From contig NZ_RZMX01000015.1 in the NCBI RefSeq assembly GCF_003992665.1, positions 69,501-133,500 on the forward strand: 64,000 bases of DNA, read 5' to 3'. The notes below the pieces were generated by a model that worked only from the letters and a program-made list of their open reading frames with translations, did no database searches and was not told the DNA's origin. Both the position numbers and the translations under genes were made by a program. This DNA is from Pelagibacterium montanilacus (GTDB taxonomy: Bacteria > Pseudomonadota > Alphaproteobacteria > Rhizobiales > Devosiaceae). Shown here in pieces: positions 17,492 through 26,332 of the stretch; the stretch's first letter is position 1; the number at the start of each line of letters is the position of its first letter.

Positions 17492-18019
17492 TCAGCGCGC
17501 AGCCTCGAGGCTTTCGATGGTGAAATCGGAATTGGTGTAAACGCAGATGTCGGCGGCGATCGCCATGGCCCGGCGCGCCATCTCCTCGGCGTCCTTGCCG
17601 CTGTCGGTGAGCGCGCGCGCCGCCGCCAGCGCGTAATTGCCGCCCGAGCCGATCGCGGCGATCCCGTCCTCGGGCGAGAGCACGTCGCCCGTGCCCGTCA
17701 GGATCAGCGTTTCCGAAGCGTCCGCCACGATCATCATCGCCTCGAGCCGGCGCAGATAGCGGTCGGTGCGCCAGTCCTTGGCCAGCTCCACGCAGGCGCG
17801 CATCAACTGGCCGGGATATTGCTCGAGCTTGGCCTCGAGGCGCTCCGAAAGCGTGAAGGCATCGGCGGTCGCTCCGGCAAAGCCGGTGAGCACCGTGCCC
17901 CCGGCGAGCTTTCGCACCTTGCGCGCGCTGTGCTTGATCACCGTCTGGCCGAGGGAAACCTGACCGTCGCCCGCGACCACAACCTTGCCGCCGCTGCGCA
18001 CCGAAACCACTGTCGTCAT
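17492..18019 (-). CDS. hslV: ATP-dependent protease peptidase subunit HslV (ClpQ)
   Basis: Proteasome-like threonine peptidase. After Met removal Thr2 of [19 protein letters not shown] would be the nucleophile. [20 protein letters not shown] and the Gly-rich [14 protein letters not shown] are family signatures. At 175 residues the length is normal. It is the first gene of hslVU and diverges from hisB. A heat-shock-type promoter element lies about 35-65 bp upstream. Confidence 0.96.
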   Translation of the reverse strand: MTTVVSVRSGGKVVVAGDGQVSLGQTVIKHSARKVRKLAGGTVLTGFAGATADAFTLSERLEAKLEQYPGQLMRACVELAKDWRTDRYLRRLEAMMIVADASETLILTGTGDVLSPEDGIAAIGSGGNYALAAARALTDSGKDAEEMARRAMAIAADICVYTNSDFTIESLEAAR

Positions 18020-18053
18020 GAGGCAAACGCTCTCTGTTGAATGGGACGAAGCC

Positions 18054-18084
18054 CTTATTTAGGCGCCCGCGCCCCGATTGCAAC
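18054..18084 (-). promoter_or_regulatory. Candidate sigma-32-type promoter for hslVU
   Basis: On the minus strand GTTGCA (18084-18079) is followed after 15 bp by CCTAAATAAG (18063-18054). The -10 element fits the alphaproteobacterial heat-shock pattern well; the -35 is weak compared with CTTGAA and the spacer is short. hslVU is a classical heat-shock operon, which supports the call. Confidence 0.4.
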
Positions 18085-18165
18085 GCACCGGCCCGCCAGA
18101 ACCCTTCCCGCCCGCACTCCAAGCTGGTAGAGCACTACGGCTTAGACGACGATGAGGACCCGATC

Positions 18166-18753
18166 ATGCGCCAGGCCGCACTCGAGCGCAAAACGGCTGA
18201 AACCGCGATTTCCGTGTCCCTTGATCTCGAGGGGACCGGCAAGCGCGACATCGCGACCGGGGTTGGCTTTTTCGACCACATGCTCGACCAGCTCGCCCGC
18301 CATTCCATGATCGATATCACCGTGCGCGCGACGGGCGACACCCATATCGACGACCACCACACGGTCGAGGACACCGGCATCGCGCTGGGCCAGGCCCTCC
18401 GCGAGGCCCTGGGCGACAAGGCGGGCATCACGCGCTACGGCTCGGCCTATCTACCCATGGACGATACCCTGAGCCGGGTCGCCCTCGACATCTCGGGCCG
18501 CCCCTTCCTCGTTTTCGAGGCCGATTTCGGGGTCGAAAAGATCGGCAGCTTCGATACCCAGCTCGTGCGCGAATTCTTCCAGGCCTTCGCCTTCAACGCC
18601 GGCATTACGCTCCATGCCCACTGCCTTTACGGCGCGAACGCCCATCACATCGCCGAGAGCCTTTTCAAGGCGCTCGCCCGCGCCCTGCGCGAGGCGATCG
18701 CCGAGGACCCCCGCGCCGGCAGCGCGATCCCCTCGACCAAGGGCGTGCTCTAG
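18166..18753 (+). CDS. hisB: Imidazoleglycerol-phosphate dehydratase
   Basis: Mn-dependent dehydration of imidazoleglycerol phosphate in histidine synthesis. This 195-residue form is monofunctional and lacks the phosphatase domain of enterobacterial HisB. Metal-site motifs [36 protein letters not shown] and [19 protein letters not shown] are intact. The frame is open further upstream, but GAGG 8 nt before the ATG at 18166 and the family N-terminus [18 protein letters not shown] decide the start. It heads the his cluster. The TAG stop is the first triplet of a dispersed repeat. Confidence 0.96.
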   Translation: MRQAALERKTAETAISVSLDLEGTGKRDIATGVGFFDHMLDQLARHSMIDITVRATGDTHIDDHHTVEDTGIALGQALREALGDKAGITRYGSAYLPMDDTLSRVALDISGRPFLVFEADFGVEKIGSFDTQLVREFFQAFAFNAGITLHAHCLYGANAHHIAESLFKALARALREAIAEDPRAGSAIPSTKGVL

Positions 18754-18855
18754 GGTGTTTCGAGGAAAAGTGGAAACACTTTCCGGTTCGGAAACGCGAT
18801 AAATCAGAGTCTTAGCGCGCCAGTTCTGATTCAGTCAGGATAAGATGCGCTCTAG
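18751..18855 (+). repeat. Dispersed intergenic element, copy 4 (full length)
   Basis: This 105-bp copy begins at the TAG stop of hisB and ends GCGCTCTAG. It contains GTGTTTCGAGGAAAAGTGGA, CACTTTCCGGTTCGGAAACG, CGATAAATCAGAGTCTTAG and the partial hairpin CAGTTCTGATTCAGTCAGGA. It separates hisB from the DUF2628 gene. Confidence 0.85.
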
Positions 18856-18920
18856 CCCTCGCGCCGACACGCGAACGGGCACCTTCCCATTGCGCCCCGG
18901 TTTGGTCTAAAGGAACGGCC

Positions 18921-19289
18921 ATGACCCTTTACACCCTCCATACCCGGCCCGAGGACGGCCCCGAGGCCATCGCCGCGGTGCCCGAGCGGTTCATCTGGTC
19001 GGCGTTTCTCTTCACGCCCCTCTGGGCGCTCTGGAAGGGCGCTCTGCTGTTTCTCGCGCTCTGGGCCGTGGTCACCCTCGCACTCTTTGCTGCATCCGGC
19101 TCGCTCGGCCCCGAAACGGCCATAGGGCTTTACGGCGTCTTCGCGCTCTGGAGCGGGTTCGCCGCCCCCGCCATCGTTCAGTCCCGGCTCACGCGCGCCG
19201 GCTGGATCGACCATGGCGGGCTCGTCGCGTCCGCCCCCGATCTCGCGGTCGACCGGTTCCTCGCCCAGCGCTACGGACCCCGCTCATGA
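18921..19289 (+). CDS. DUF2628 membrane protein in the his operon
   Basis: A 122-residue protein of the DUF2628 family, often found between hisB and hisH in Hyphomicrobiales; function unknown. After an N-terminal soluble part ([19 protein letters not shown]) come two hydrophobic segments: [20 protein letters not shown] continuing to about residue 58, and a shorter one near [15 protein letters not shown]. The C-terminus contains [25 protein letters not shown] lies 7 nt before the ATG. Its TGA overlaps the hisH ATG (ATGA), so it is translated with the his genes, though a histidine role is unproven. Confidence 0.85.
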   Translation: MTLYTLHTRPEDGPEAIAAVPERFIWSAFLFTPLWALWKGALLFLALWAVVTLALFAASGSLGPETAIGLYGVFALWSGFAAPAIVQSRLTRAGWIDHGGLVASAPDLAVDRFLAQRYGPRS

Positions 19290-19936
19290 CCCGGACCATC
19301 GCCATCATCGATTATGGGGCGGGCAATCTGCGCTCCGCCGCCAAGGCTTTCGCCCGCGCCGCGCAGGGCACCGATATCGAAATCCTCGTCACCGCAGACG
19401 CAGGCGCGGTGGCCAAAGCCGAGCGCATCGTCCTGCCCGGGGTCGGCGCCTTTGCCGATTGCATGGCCGGGCTCGCTGCGGTCCCGGCGATGGTCGAAAC
19501 CCTCCACGAGCGGGTCATCGAGAAGGGCACGCCCTTTTTCGGCATCTGCGTGGGCATGCAATTGCTGGCCTCCCTGGGCCGGGAAAAGGCCGAGACGCAA
19601 GGGCTGGGCTGGATCGCAGGCGCGGTCGAAAAGATCGCCCCGGCCGATTCGAGCCTCAAGGTCCCGCATATGGGCTGGAACACGCTCGCGCCCACGCGCA
19701 CCCATCCGCTCTTTGAGGGCATCGCGATGGGGGAAGACGGGCTGCACGCCTATTTCGTCCATTCCTATCATTTCGTCGCCAGCGACCCGCAAAGCGTTTT
19801 GGCCACCACCGATTATGGTGGGCCGGTCACCGCGGCGGTGGGCAAGGGCAACATCTTCGGCACCCAGTTTCACCCCGAAAAGAGCCAGGCGCTGGGCCTG
19901 GCGCTCATTTCCAACTTCCTGGACTGGCGCCCATGA
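19286..19936 (+). CDS. hisH: Imidazole glycerol phosphate synthase, glutaminase subunit
   Basis: Class I glutamine amidotransferase that supplies ammonia to HisF. In 216 residues the start [18 protein letters not shown] is diagnostic. The nucleophile cysteine lies in [18 protein letters not shown] near residue 88. The catalytic His-Glu pair is in [15 protein letters not shown] near residues 193-196. Both ends overlap neighbours by 4 bp (ATGA), consistent with a tightly coupled DUF2628-hisH-hisA transcript. Confidence 0.96.
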   Translation: MTRTIAIIDYGAGNLRSAAKAFARAAQGTDIEILVTADAGAVAKAERIVLPGVGAFADCMAGLAAVPAMVETLHERVIEKGTPFFGICVGMQLLASLGREKAETQGLGWIAGAVEKIAPADSSLKVPHMGWNTLAPTRTHPLFEGIAMGEDGLHAYFVHSYHFVASDPQSVLATTDYGGPVTAAVGKGNIFGTQFHPEKSQALGLALISNFLDWRP

Positions 19937-20670
19937 TCCTCTTTCCCGCAATCGATCTCAAGGACGGCCAGTGCGTGCGCCTCAGGCTCGGCGACATGGA
20001 TCAGGCGACGGTGTTCAACGACAATCCCGCCGCCCAGGCCAGGGCCTTCGAGGATGAGGGATTCACCTATCTGCACGTGGTCGATCTCAACGGCGCCTTC
20101 GCCGGCGAGAGCGTCAACGGCGCGGCGGTCGAGGCGATTCTCGAGGCGGTGGATTTCCCCGTCCAGCTCGGGGGCGGCATCCGCACCCTCGCCCATATTG
20201 AGGCCTGGCTCGACAAGGGCCTCGCCCGGGTGATCCTGGGCACCGTGGCGGTGCGCGATCCCGATCTGGTCAAGGCCGCCTGCTCCGCCTTTCCGGGCCA
20301 GATCGCGGTGGGGATCGACGCCCGGGGCGGCAAGGTCGCCGTCGAGGGCTGGGCCGAAACCTCCGAGCTCAGCGCCATCGAGCTCGCCAGGCGCTTCGAG
20401 GGCGCCGGCGTCGCGGCCATCATCTACACCGATATCGACCGGGACGGCGTGCTCGCCGGCATCAACTGGGCCTCCACGCTCGAGCTTGCGGCCGCCACCT
20501 CGATCCCCGTCATTGCCTCGGGCGGGCTCGCGGGCATGGACGACATTGCCCGCATGACCGCCCCCGATGCGCACATCCTCGAAGGCGCGATCTCGGGCCG
20601 CGCGCTCTATGACGGGCGGATTGATTCACGTGAAGCATTGGCGATGCTCAAAGGCGCGGGCGCCCGATGA
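19933..20670 (+). CDS. hisA: Phosphoribosylformimino-5-aminoimidazole carboxamide ribotide isomerase
   Basis: (beta/alpha)8-barrel isomerase of histidine synthesis. In 245 residues, [16 protein letters not shown] carries the catalytic aspartate near residue 8. [20 protein letters not shown] is the first phosphate site, [14 protein letters not shown] the second half-barrel with its aspartate, and [14 protein letters not shown] the second phosphate site. The start overlaps the hisH stop by 4 bp. A parS-like palindrome lies in the last codons (20622-20637). Confidence 0.96.
   Translation: MILFPAIDLKDGQCVRLRLGDMDQATVFNDNPAAQARAFEDEGFTYLHVVDLNGAFAGESVNGAAVEAILEAVDFPVQLGGGIRTLAHIEAWLDKGLARVILGTVAVRDPDLVKAACSAFPGQIAVGIDARGGKVAVEGWAETSELSAIELARRFEGAGVAAIIYTDIDRDGVLAGINWASTLELAAATSIPVIASGGLAGMDDIARMTAPDAHILEGAISGRALYDGRIDSREALAMLKGAGAR
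20622..20637. promoter_or_regulatory. parS-like palindrome inside hisA
   Basis: TGATTCACGTGAAGCA keeps the TTCACGTGAA core with two mismatches to classical parS. It is the same 16-mer as 50574-50589. It lies about 11 kb from the proposed origin, within coding sequence. ParB binding is a guess from the match. Confidence 0.5.
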
Positions 20671-20789
20671 GTCTCGAATCCCGCATCGTCCCGTGTCTCG
20701 ACGTCAAGGACGGCTGCCGCGCGACGCCCGCAGCGGCGCAGCCGCGAGGACGCGCGAAACGCCAGCTCAACGACGGGGCCGCCCTTTGA
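20667..20789 (+). pseudogene. Duplicated 5' end of hisF forming a 40-codon open frame
   Basis: An ATG overlapping the hisA stop (ATGA) opens a 40-residue frame starting [15 protein letters not shown], nearly the start of HisF ([15 protein letters not shown]). At DNA level 20680-20714 matches 20799-20833 at 33 of 35 positions, offset 119 bp, so the copies are in different frames. After the 16th codon the sequence becomes unrelated and ends at a TGA (20787-20789) that overlaps the TTG start of the intact hisF. It is most likely a partial duplication or recombination scar. Translation could now run hisA, mini-frame, hisF by coupled overlaps. Confidence 0.75.
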
Positions 20790-21559
20790 CCCTCAAGACC
20801 CGCATCATCCCGTGCCTCGACGTCAAGGACGGCCGCGTCGTCAAGGGCGTCAATTTCGTCGATCTCATCGACGCCGGTGATCCGGTCGAGGCGGCCATTG
20901 CCTATGACGCGGCGGGGGCCGACGAATTGTGCTTTCTCGATATCGCCGCCTCCCATGAGGGCCGCGAGACGATTTTCGACGTGGTGGCCCGCACCGCCGA
21001 GCACTGCTTCATGCCCGTGACCGTGGGCGGTGGCGTGCGCTCCGTCGAGGACATCCGCAAGCTCCTGCTTTCGGGCGCCGACAAGGTCTCGATCAATTCC
21101 GCTGCCGTGGCCGATCCCGATTTCGTTGCCCGCGCCGCCGACAAGTTCGGCGACCAGTGCATCGTGGTCTCGGTCGATGCCAAGCGCGTCGGCGAAGGGT
21201 CCGAGCCGCGCTGGGAAATCTTCACCCATGGGGGCCGCCGCGCCACCGGCATCGACGCGGTGGATTTCGCGCGCGGTGCGGTGGCGCGCGGTGCGGGCGA
21301 ATTGCTCGTTACCTCCATGGACCGCGACGGCACCAGGATCGGGTTCGATCTTGAGCTCACCCGCACCATCGCCGACAGTGTCGATGTTCCCATCATCGCC
21401 TCGGGCGGGGTCGGCACGCTCGACCATCTGGTCGATGGGGTGGTGGCCGGTCATGCCAGCGCCGTGCTCGCCGCCTCGATCTTTCATTTCGGCACCTTCA
21501 CGATTGCCGAGGCTAAGGCCCATTTGGCGGGGGCCGGCATCCCCATGCGGCCCGCCTGA
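20786..21559 (+). CDS. hisF: Imidazole glycerol phosphate synthase, cyclase subunit
   Basis: Barrel-fold cyclase that joins PRFAR with HisH-derived ammonia. The 257 residues show [19 protein letters not shown] with the catalytic aspartate near residue 11, the phosphate loop [17 protein letters not shown], the second catalytic aspartate in [16 protein letters not shown], and [17 protein letters not shown]. The start must be TTG at 20786, because no in-frame ATG lies nearby and this aligns with family N-termini. It overlaps the stop of the preceding duplicated fragment as TTGA. This unusual start looks like the result of that duplication. Confidence 0.95.
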   Translation: MTLKTRIIPCLDVKDGRVVKGVNFVDLIDAGDPVEAAIAYDAAGADELCFLDIAASHEGRETIFDVVARTAEHCFMPVTVGGGVRSVEDIRKLLLSGADKVSINSAAVADPDFVARAADKFGDQCIVVSVDAKRVGEGSEPRWEIFTHGGRRATGIDAVDFARGAVARGAGELLVTSMDRDGTRIGFDLELTRTIADSVDVPIIASGGVGTLDHLVDGVVAGHASAVLAASIFHFGTFTIAEAKAHLAGAGIPMRPA

Positions 21560-21660
21560 CGCGCCGGCCCCCGTGCCCAACCCCAAAGTCGGACTTGATC
21601 GCCGCCCGGTTCACGGGCAAGTGAGGATGATCACGTTCGTGCGCCGGAGGAGCGCTGCCC

Positions 21661-21969
21661 ATGACCCTCGATGAACTCGAACGCCGGCTCGCCGACCGCG
21701 CGGCCGCCGCACCCGACCAGTCCTATACAGCAAGCCTTTTGGCCAAAGGCACCGCCAAATGCGCCCAGAAGCTGGGCGAAGAAGCCGTCGAGACTGTGAT
21801 CGCGGCCATGGCCGGGGACAGGCAGGGCGTCGTGTCCGAAAGCGCCGACCTCCTCTACCACCTTCTGGTTCTCTGGGCCGATCAGGGCGTCGCGCTCGGG
21901 GACGTCCTCGCCGAGCTCGACCGCCGGACGGCGCAGTCGGGTCACGCGGAAAAGGCCTCGCGCTCGTGA
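21661..21969 (+). CDS. hisE: Phosphoribosyl-ATP pyrophosphatase
   Basis: Second step of histidine synthesis, removing pyrophosphate from phosphoribosyl-ATP. The 102-residue protein shows the all-alpha MazG-like fold signature: [32 protein letters not shown] and [17 protein letters not shown], with the acidic metal-binding residues present. GGAGGA lies about 9 nt before the ATG. The stop overlaps the start of coaA. A 101-bp gap separates it from hisF, with no other feature seen. Confidence 0.95.
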   Translation: MTLDELERRLADRAAAAPDQSYTASLLAKGTAKCAQKLGEEAVETVIAAMAGDRQGVVSESADLLYHLLVLWADQGVALGDVLAELDRRTAQSGHAEKASRS

Positions 21970-22922
21970 TGGCCGGGTCCGGACCGCGCGATTACGCGCC
22001 CTATCTCACCTTCTCGATGGCCGAGTGGGCGCGCCTGCGCGCCGACGAGCCCATGACCCTCGAGGAAGCCGATATCGGCCGGCTGCGGGCGCTCAACGAC
22101 CCGATCAGCCTTGCGGAAGCCGAAAGAGTCTATCTGCCCCTGACCCGGCTGCTCTCGTTCTATGTGGAGGCGGTCCAGTCCATCCACGCCGCGTCCTCGA
22201 AATTTCTCGGCCATAACGGGGCCAAGGTCCCCTTCGTCATCGGGGTCGCCGGTTCGGTCGCGGTGGGCAAGTCCACCACCGCGCGTATTCTCGCCGCCCT
22301 TTTGCGCCGCTGGCCGTCCTCGCCCCAGGTCGATCTCGTCACGACCGACGGGTTCCTCCATCCCAATGCCGTCCTGGAATCGCGCGGGCTCATGCAGCGC
22401 AAGGGCTTCCCCGAAAGTTATGACAGGTCCGCCTTCGTGGCGTTCCTGGCCGCGGTGAAATCGGGCAGCCCCAGGGTCACCGCGCCCACCTATTCCCACC
22501 TGGTCTATGATGTGGTGCCCGGCGCCCAGACCGTGGTGGAAAAGCCAGATATCCTGATCGTGGAGGGGCTCAACATCCTTCAGCCGGGCGATCTGCCGCG
22601 CACTGGCTCGCCCATCGTCTTCGCGTCAGATTTCATCGATTTCTCGATCTATATCGATGCGGACGAACAGGTGCTCGAAGAGTGGTATGTGGAGCGGTTC
22701 TTAAAACTCCGCCAGACCGCGTTCCGCGATCCCAAGAGCTTTTTCCGCCGCTTCTCGGAGCTGAGCGAGGCTCAGGCCATCGAGACGGCAACGGGCATCT
22801 GGCGCACCATCAACCTGCCCAATCTCCAGCGCAACATCCTGCCCACCCGCGGGCGGGCCGATCTGGTGCTCAAGAAAGGCGCCGACCACGCCATCCACGA
22901 GGTCGCGCTGCGCAAGGTCTGA
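21969..22922 (+). CDS. coaA: Pantothenate kinase, type I
   Basis: First, rate-limiting step of coenzyme A synthesis. The 317-residue protein matches bacterial CoaA: P-loop [19 protein letters not shown] near residues 92-110, then [49 protein letters not shown] and [20 protein letters not shown]. The ATG at 21969 overlaps the hisE stop (TGATG); a GTG at 21966 is the alternative. Joining hisE and coaA in one transcript is common in Hyphomicrobiales. It converges with the adenosine-kinase-like gene 12 bp away. Confidence 0.95.
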   Translation: MAGSGPRDYAPYLTFSMAEWARLRADEPMTLEEADIGRLRALNDPISLAEAERVYLPLTRLLSFYVEAVQSIHAASSKFLGHNGAKVPFVIGVAGSVAVGKSTTARILAALLRRWPSSPQVDLVTTDGFLHPNAVLESRGLMQRKGFPESYDRSAFVAFLAAVKSGSPRVTAPTYSHLVYDVVPGAQTVVEKPDILIVEGLNILQPGDLPRTGSPIVFASDFIDFSIYIDADEQVLEEWYVERFLKLRQTAFRDPKSFFRRFSELSEAQAIETATGIWRTINLPNLQRNILPTRGRADLVLKKGADHAIHEVALRKV

Positions 22923-22934
22923 GCCCCGCCCGCT

Positions 22935-23933
22935 CTAAACCGCGATTCCCTCGCCCCTGGCCAGTTCCTGGAGGTCTGCCACCGGGCGCGCGCCCACATG
23001 GGAGATGACCTCCGAGGCAGCAAGGCAACCGAGCTTCAAGGCCTCGGTCATGGACTGGCCGCGCGCATTGGCCAACAGGAAGCCCGAGGCAAAAAGATCG
23101 CCCGCGCCGGTCACGTCCGCCACAGTGTCCACCTTGAAGGCCGGCACCGAGACGATCTCCCCATTGGCGATCGCCATCGCCCCGCGCGCCCCCATGGTGA
23201 TGGCGGCCACTTCGGCGTCCTGGGCGATCTGGCGCACCGCGCTGTCGAAATCGGCCTGGTAGAGCGCCTTGACCTCCTCGATATTGGCAAAGACGTAATC
23301 CATGGTCTGGGACCGGATCAGGTCGAGGAATTCGGTGCGGTAGCGGTTGACGCAAAAGGGGTCCGAAAGCGTGATCGCGGCAGCGCGCTCGGCCTTGTGG
23401 GCGTAATGGGCGGCTTTCACGAACGCCTTTTTGGCTTCCGTGGGATCCCACAGATACCCCTCCATATAGGTGATCGCTGCGGCCGCGATGGTCTCTTCGA
23501 CGATATCGTCCTCGCTGAGCTCTTGGCAGGCGCCCAGATAGGTGTTCATCGTGCGTTCGCTGTCGTCGGTCAGAAAGATCATCGAGCGCGCCGTGGCCGG
23601 GCCGTCCTCGAGATATCCGGTTTCATAAAAAATCCCGGCCTTTTCCAGATCCCTGGCAAAAGTGACGCCCAGATGGTCATTGGCGACCTTGCCCACGAAC
23701 GCCGTCCGGCCGCCCAGCGCCGCGACCCCCGCCGCCGTATTGGCCGCCGACCCGCCCGAAATCATCGCCTTGGAGCTGGGCATCTTCTCGTAAAGCTCGG
23801 CGGAGCGTTCGGCATCGACCAGGTGCATGATCGATTTGGTCATGCCCTCGCGCACGAGAAAGTCGTCGTCGATCTGGGCGATGACGTCGACGATGGCATT
23901 GCCGATCGTTAGGACGTCGAAACGTGTGGTCAT
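22935..23933 (-). CDS. PfkB-family carbohydrate kinase, probable adenosine kinase
   Basis: Ribokinase-fold enzyme of 332 residues. It starts FDVLTIGNAIVDVIAQIDD. The substrate motif GGSAANTAAGVAALGGRTAF lies near residues 58-77. The C-terminal PfkB signature DVTGAGDLFASGFLLANARG holds the catalytic aspartate near residue 280. Close Hyphomicrobiales relatives are annotated as adenosine kinase; the substrate cannot be proven from sequence, and ribokinase or fructokinase activity is possible. The start at 23933 fits family N-termini; the frame is open further upstream. It lies 94 bp downstream of nth on the same strand. Confidence 0.85.
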   Translation of the reverse strand: MTTRFDVLTIGNAIVDVIAQIDDDFLVREGMTKSIMHLVDAERSAELYEKMPSSKAMISGGSAANTAAGVAALGGRTAFVGKVANDHLGVTFARDLEKAGIFYETGYLEDGPATARSMIFLTDDSERTMNTYLGACQELSEDDIVEETIAAAAITYMEGYLWDPTEAKKAFVKAAHYAHKAERAAAITLSDPFCVNRYRTEFLDLIRSQTMDYVFANIEEVKALYQADFDSAVRQIAQDAEVAAITMGARGAMAIANGEIVSVPAFKVDTVADVTGAGDLFASGFLLANARGQSMTEALKLGCLAASEVISHVGARPVADLQELARGEGIAV

Positions 23934-24027
23934 CGGCGCTGTTTCCCGAACTGAGGATGAGCCTGGGTTCAGCGTTCCGCTTACGCCATGGCGCGCCGGG
24001 GCGCAACCGGTCGGGCCCGCCCCGGGG

Positions 24028-24699
24028 TCAGGATGCGGTGGTCTTGGCGCTGTAGCGGCACCATTGGGCAATGACGCAGGAGGGGCAATCGGGCTTGCGC
24101 GCCTTGCACACATAGCGCCCGTGCAGGATCAGCCAGTGGTGGGCGTGCAGGAGATAGCGCGCCGGAATCTTCTGTTCCAGGCCCTTTTCCACCGCCAGCG
24201 GGGTGGTGCCCGGCGCGAGCCCGGTGCGGTTGGACACCCGGAAGAGATGAGTATCGACCGCGATCGCCGGCTGGCCGAATCCGATATTGAGCACCACATT
24301 GGCGGTCTTGCGCCCCACCCCGGGCAGCGCCTCGAGCGCCTCCCGGCTGTCGGGGACCTGTCCGGCATGCTCGGCGATCAGCTTCTCGCTCAGGGCCAGC
24401 ACGTTTCTGGCCTTGTTGCGGTAAAGCCCGATGGTGCGGATGTGATCGGTGATCGCTTCGAGCCCCAGCGCCACCATCTTGTCGGGCGTGTCGGCGATTG
24501 CAAAAAGCCCCTTGGTGGCCTTGTTGACCCCCACATCGGTCGCCTGCGCGCTCAAAACCACCGCCACCAGAAGGGTGAAGAGATTGACATAGTCCAGCTC
24601 GCCCTCCGGGTGCGGATTGGCGGCCTCGAAAGCCGAAAAGATCGCCTCGATATCGGCCCTGGGGAGCGAGCGGGGGGTTCGGGTGCGCGGTGCGGCCAT
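24028..24699 (-). CDS. nth: Endonuclease III
   Basis: Base-excision-repair DNA glycosylase/AP lyase for oxidised pyrimidines. In 223 residues the helix-hairpin-helix LPGVGRKTANVVLNIGFG contains the catalytic lysine near residue 130, and AVDTHLFRVSNR has the catalytic aspartate. The C-terminal [4Fe-4S] cluster cysteines are C198, C205, C208 and C214 in the canonical C-X6-C-X2-C-X5-C spacing. No ribosome-binding site is evident before the ATG at 24699. It diverges from the DUF2244 gene. Confidence 0.96.
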   Translation of the reverse strand: MAAPRTRTPRSLPRADIEAIFSAFEAANPHPEGELDYVNLFTLLVAVVLSAQATDVGVNKATKGLFAIADTPDKMVALGLEAITDHIRTIGLYRNKARNVLALSEKLIAEHAGQVPDSREALEALPGVGRKTANVVLNIGFGQPAIAVDTHLFRVSNRTGLAPGTTPLAVEKGLEQKIPARYLLHAHHWLILHGRYVCKARKPDCPSCVIAQWCRYSAKTTAS

Positions 24700-24773
24700 T
24701 GTGTGTATTGATTTCTGCCGTTTTCATCCTTCTAGATGGTCGCCAGCCACAAGACAAACGGTTGCGCTTGCCG

Positions 24774-25253
24774 ATGATGCCGGTTTCCCCCGCCGCCCCC
24801 ATCTATGCCGTCACCCTCTCCCCCCACCGGGCGCTGGACCGGGCCGGCATGCATCGGGTCATCGCGTTCACGGCCCTTCTGGCGCTGGTGCCCGGCCTCG
24901 TCTTTTTTTCCATGGGCGCATGGCCGGTGGTGGGGTTCCTCGGGCTCGAGGTGCTCCTGCTCTACTGGGCCATGAGCCATTCGCTCAACGAGGTCCATGC
25001 CTTCGAGGAAGTGGTCCTGCATCGGCACAGCCTCGAGCTGCGCTCGGTGAGTGCCAGGGGCAAGGAAAAGCGCCTCCGGTTCAACCCCTTCTTCGTCCGC
25101 TTTTCAACCGAGCGCGACGATGAGGGCCGGATCACGGCCCTGCGGCTGGCCTCGCGCGAGGGAGCCCTTGAAATCGGCGCCTTTCTCGGACCCGACGACA
25201 AGGCGCTCTTTGCCCGCGAGTTCGGGCCTGCTCTGCACCGGGCGCGGTCCTAG
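24774..25253 (+). CDS. DUF2244 integral membrane protein
   Basis: A 159-residue protein of the DUF2244 family, common in Alphaproteobacteria; function unknown. After PIYAVTLSPHRALDRAGMHR come two membrane helices (VIAFTALLALVPGLVFFSMG and WPVVGFLGLEVLLLYWAMSH). A soluble C-terminal part follows with HAFEEVVLHRHSLELRSVSA, RFNPFFVRF and IGAFLGPDDKALFAREFGPA. Two adjacent ATGs (24774, 24777) are both possible; upstream start codons at 24690 would overlap nth. The TAG stop is the first triplet of a dispersed repeat. Confidence 0.82.
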   Translation: MMPVSPAAPIYAVTLSPHRALDRAGMHRVIAFTALLALVPGLVFFSMGAWPVVGFLGLEVLLLYWAMSHSLNEVHAFEEVVLHRHSLELRSVSARGKEKRLRFNPFFVRFSTERDDEGRITALRLASREGALEIGAFLGPDDKALFAREFGPALHRARS

Positions 25254-25353
25254 CGTGTTTCCAGGAAAAGTGGAAACACTTTTCCGGTTCGGAAACGCGC
25301 CACATCAAAGACTTGGAGCGCCAGTTCTGATTCAATCAGAACTGGATATGCTC
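25251..25353 (+). repeat. Dispersed intergenic element, copy 5 (full length)
   Basis: It begins at the TAG stop of the DUF2244 gene: GCGTGTTTCCAGGAAAAGTG, then CACTTTTCCGGTTCGGAAAC, then a perfect hairpin whose arms are CCAGTTCTGATT and AATCAGAACTGG, ending in ATATGCTC. This copy best displays the family's internal symmetry. Confidence 0.88.
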
Positions 25354-25414
25354 AAGCGCAGCGGTCCGTCAAAACCGGGTCGCCTCCTCGCGCGCTCCGT
25401 CCTAGGATGGCCCC

Positions 25415-26314
25415 ATGAGCACGATCAACGCCCCCTCCCCGATCGACACCGATCTCGCCCCCGTCCCGCCGGCCGAGGCCGATTATGCGGTCATTTCCCG
25501 GACCATCGACTATCTCTCGAGCCATCCGGCCGACACCCAGGATTTCGGCCATCTCGCCCGGACCCTGGGGCTGAGCGAGCGGGCGCTGGTCGAGATCTTC
25601 CGGCGCTGGTGCGGGCTCACCCCCAAGACCTTCGCCCAGGCCGTGGCGCTCGACCACGCCCGCAGGCTGCTGCGCGAGAACGCTTCGGTGCTCGACACCA
25701 CCTTCGAGGTCGGACTGTCCGCGCCCTCGCGCCTTCACGATCTCTTCGTTACCTATGACGCGGTCCCCCCCGGCATCTACCGGGCGCGCGGGGAAGGGCT
25801 CGACATGGTCTGGGGCTTTGCGCCCTCGCCCTTCGGCACTGCCGTGCTGGTCATGACCCGGTACGGGCTGGCGGGCCTCGCCTTTGCCGACCAGGGAGGC
25901 GAGGAGGCCGCGTTCGAGGATCTCGCACGCCGCTGGCCCAATGCCGGGTACCGTCGCGATGACGCGGCAGTGGCCGAGACCGCACGGCGGATCTTTGATC
26001 CCGGCCGCTGGGCGCCCGAGCAGCCCGTGCGGCTGGTGATGATCGGCAGCCAGTTCGAGATCAAGGTCTGGGAGACGCTTTTGCGCATCCCCGCCGGCAC
26101 TGCGGCAAGTTACGGCGCGCTGGCCCGGGCGGTGGGGCGACCCACCGCGGCCCGGGCCGTGGGGCGCGCCGTGGGGCGCAACCCGATTTCCTTTGTGGTC
26201 CCCTGCCACCGCGTGGTGGGCGCAGCCGGTGCGCTCACCGGCTATCACTGGGGCATCGTGCGCAAGCGCGCCATTCTGGGCTGGGAAGCCGGGCTGGTCG
26301 CCGGACCCGGCTGA
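25415..26314 (+). CDS. AraC-type HTH fused to O6-alkylguanine-DNA methyltransferase (Ada-like)
   Basis: A 299-residue fusion. Residues ~25-125 are an AraC-type helix-turn-helix (TLGLSERALVEIFRRWCGLTPKTFAQA). Residues ~130-295 form the Ogt domain, with the suicide cysteine C264 in VVPCHRVVG and the arginine-finger helix GTAASYGALARAVGRP. It repairs O6-alkylguanine and probably regulates genes. Unlike classical Ada it lacks the N-terminal zinc methyl-phosphotriester domain that activates E. coli Ada, so any switching mechanism must differ. It converges with gpmA 18 bp away. Confidence 0.9.
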   Translation: MSTINAPSPIDTDLAPVPPAEADYAVISRTIDYLSSHPADTQDFGHLARTLGLSERALVEIFRRWCGLTPKTFAQAVALDHARRLLRENASVLDTTFEVGLSAPSRLHDLFVTYDAVPPGIYRARGEGLDMVWGFAPSPFGTAVLVMTRYGLAGLAFADQGGEEAAFEDLARRWPNAGYRRDDAAVAETARRIFDPGRWAPEQPVRLVMIGSQFEIKVWETLLRIPAGTAASYGALARAVGRPTAARAVGRAVGRNPISFVVPCHRVVGAAGALTGYHWGIVRKRAILGWEAGLVAGPG

Positions 26315-26332
26315 GCCCGGCGCCGCGCGGCC

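Noticed and set aside
16110-18122. 670-residue reading of the hslU frame
   Set aside because: The extra ~230 N-terminal residues run through hslV in another frame and lack any domain. HslU has a clear family start at 17423.
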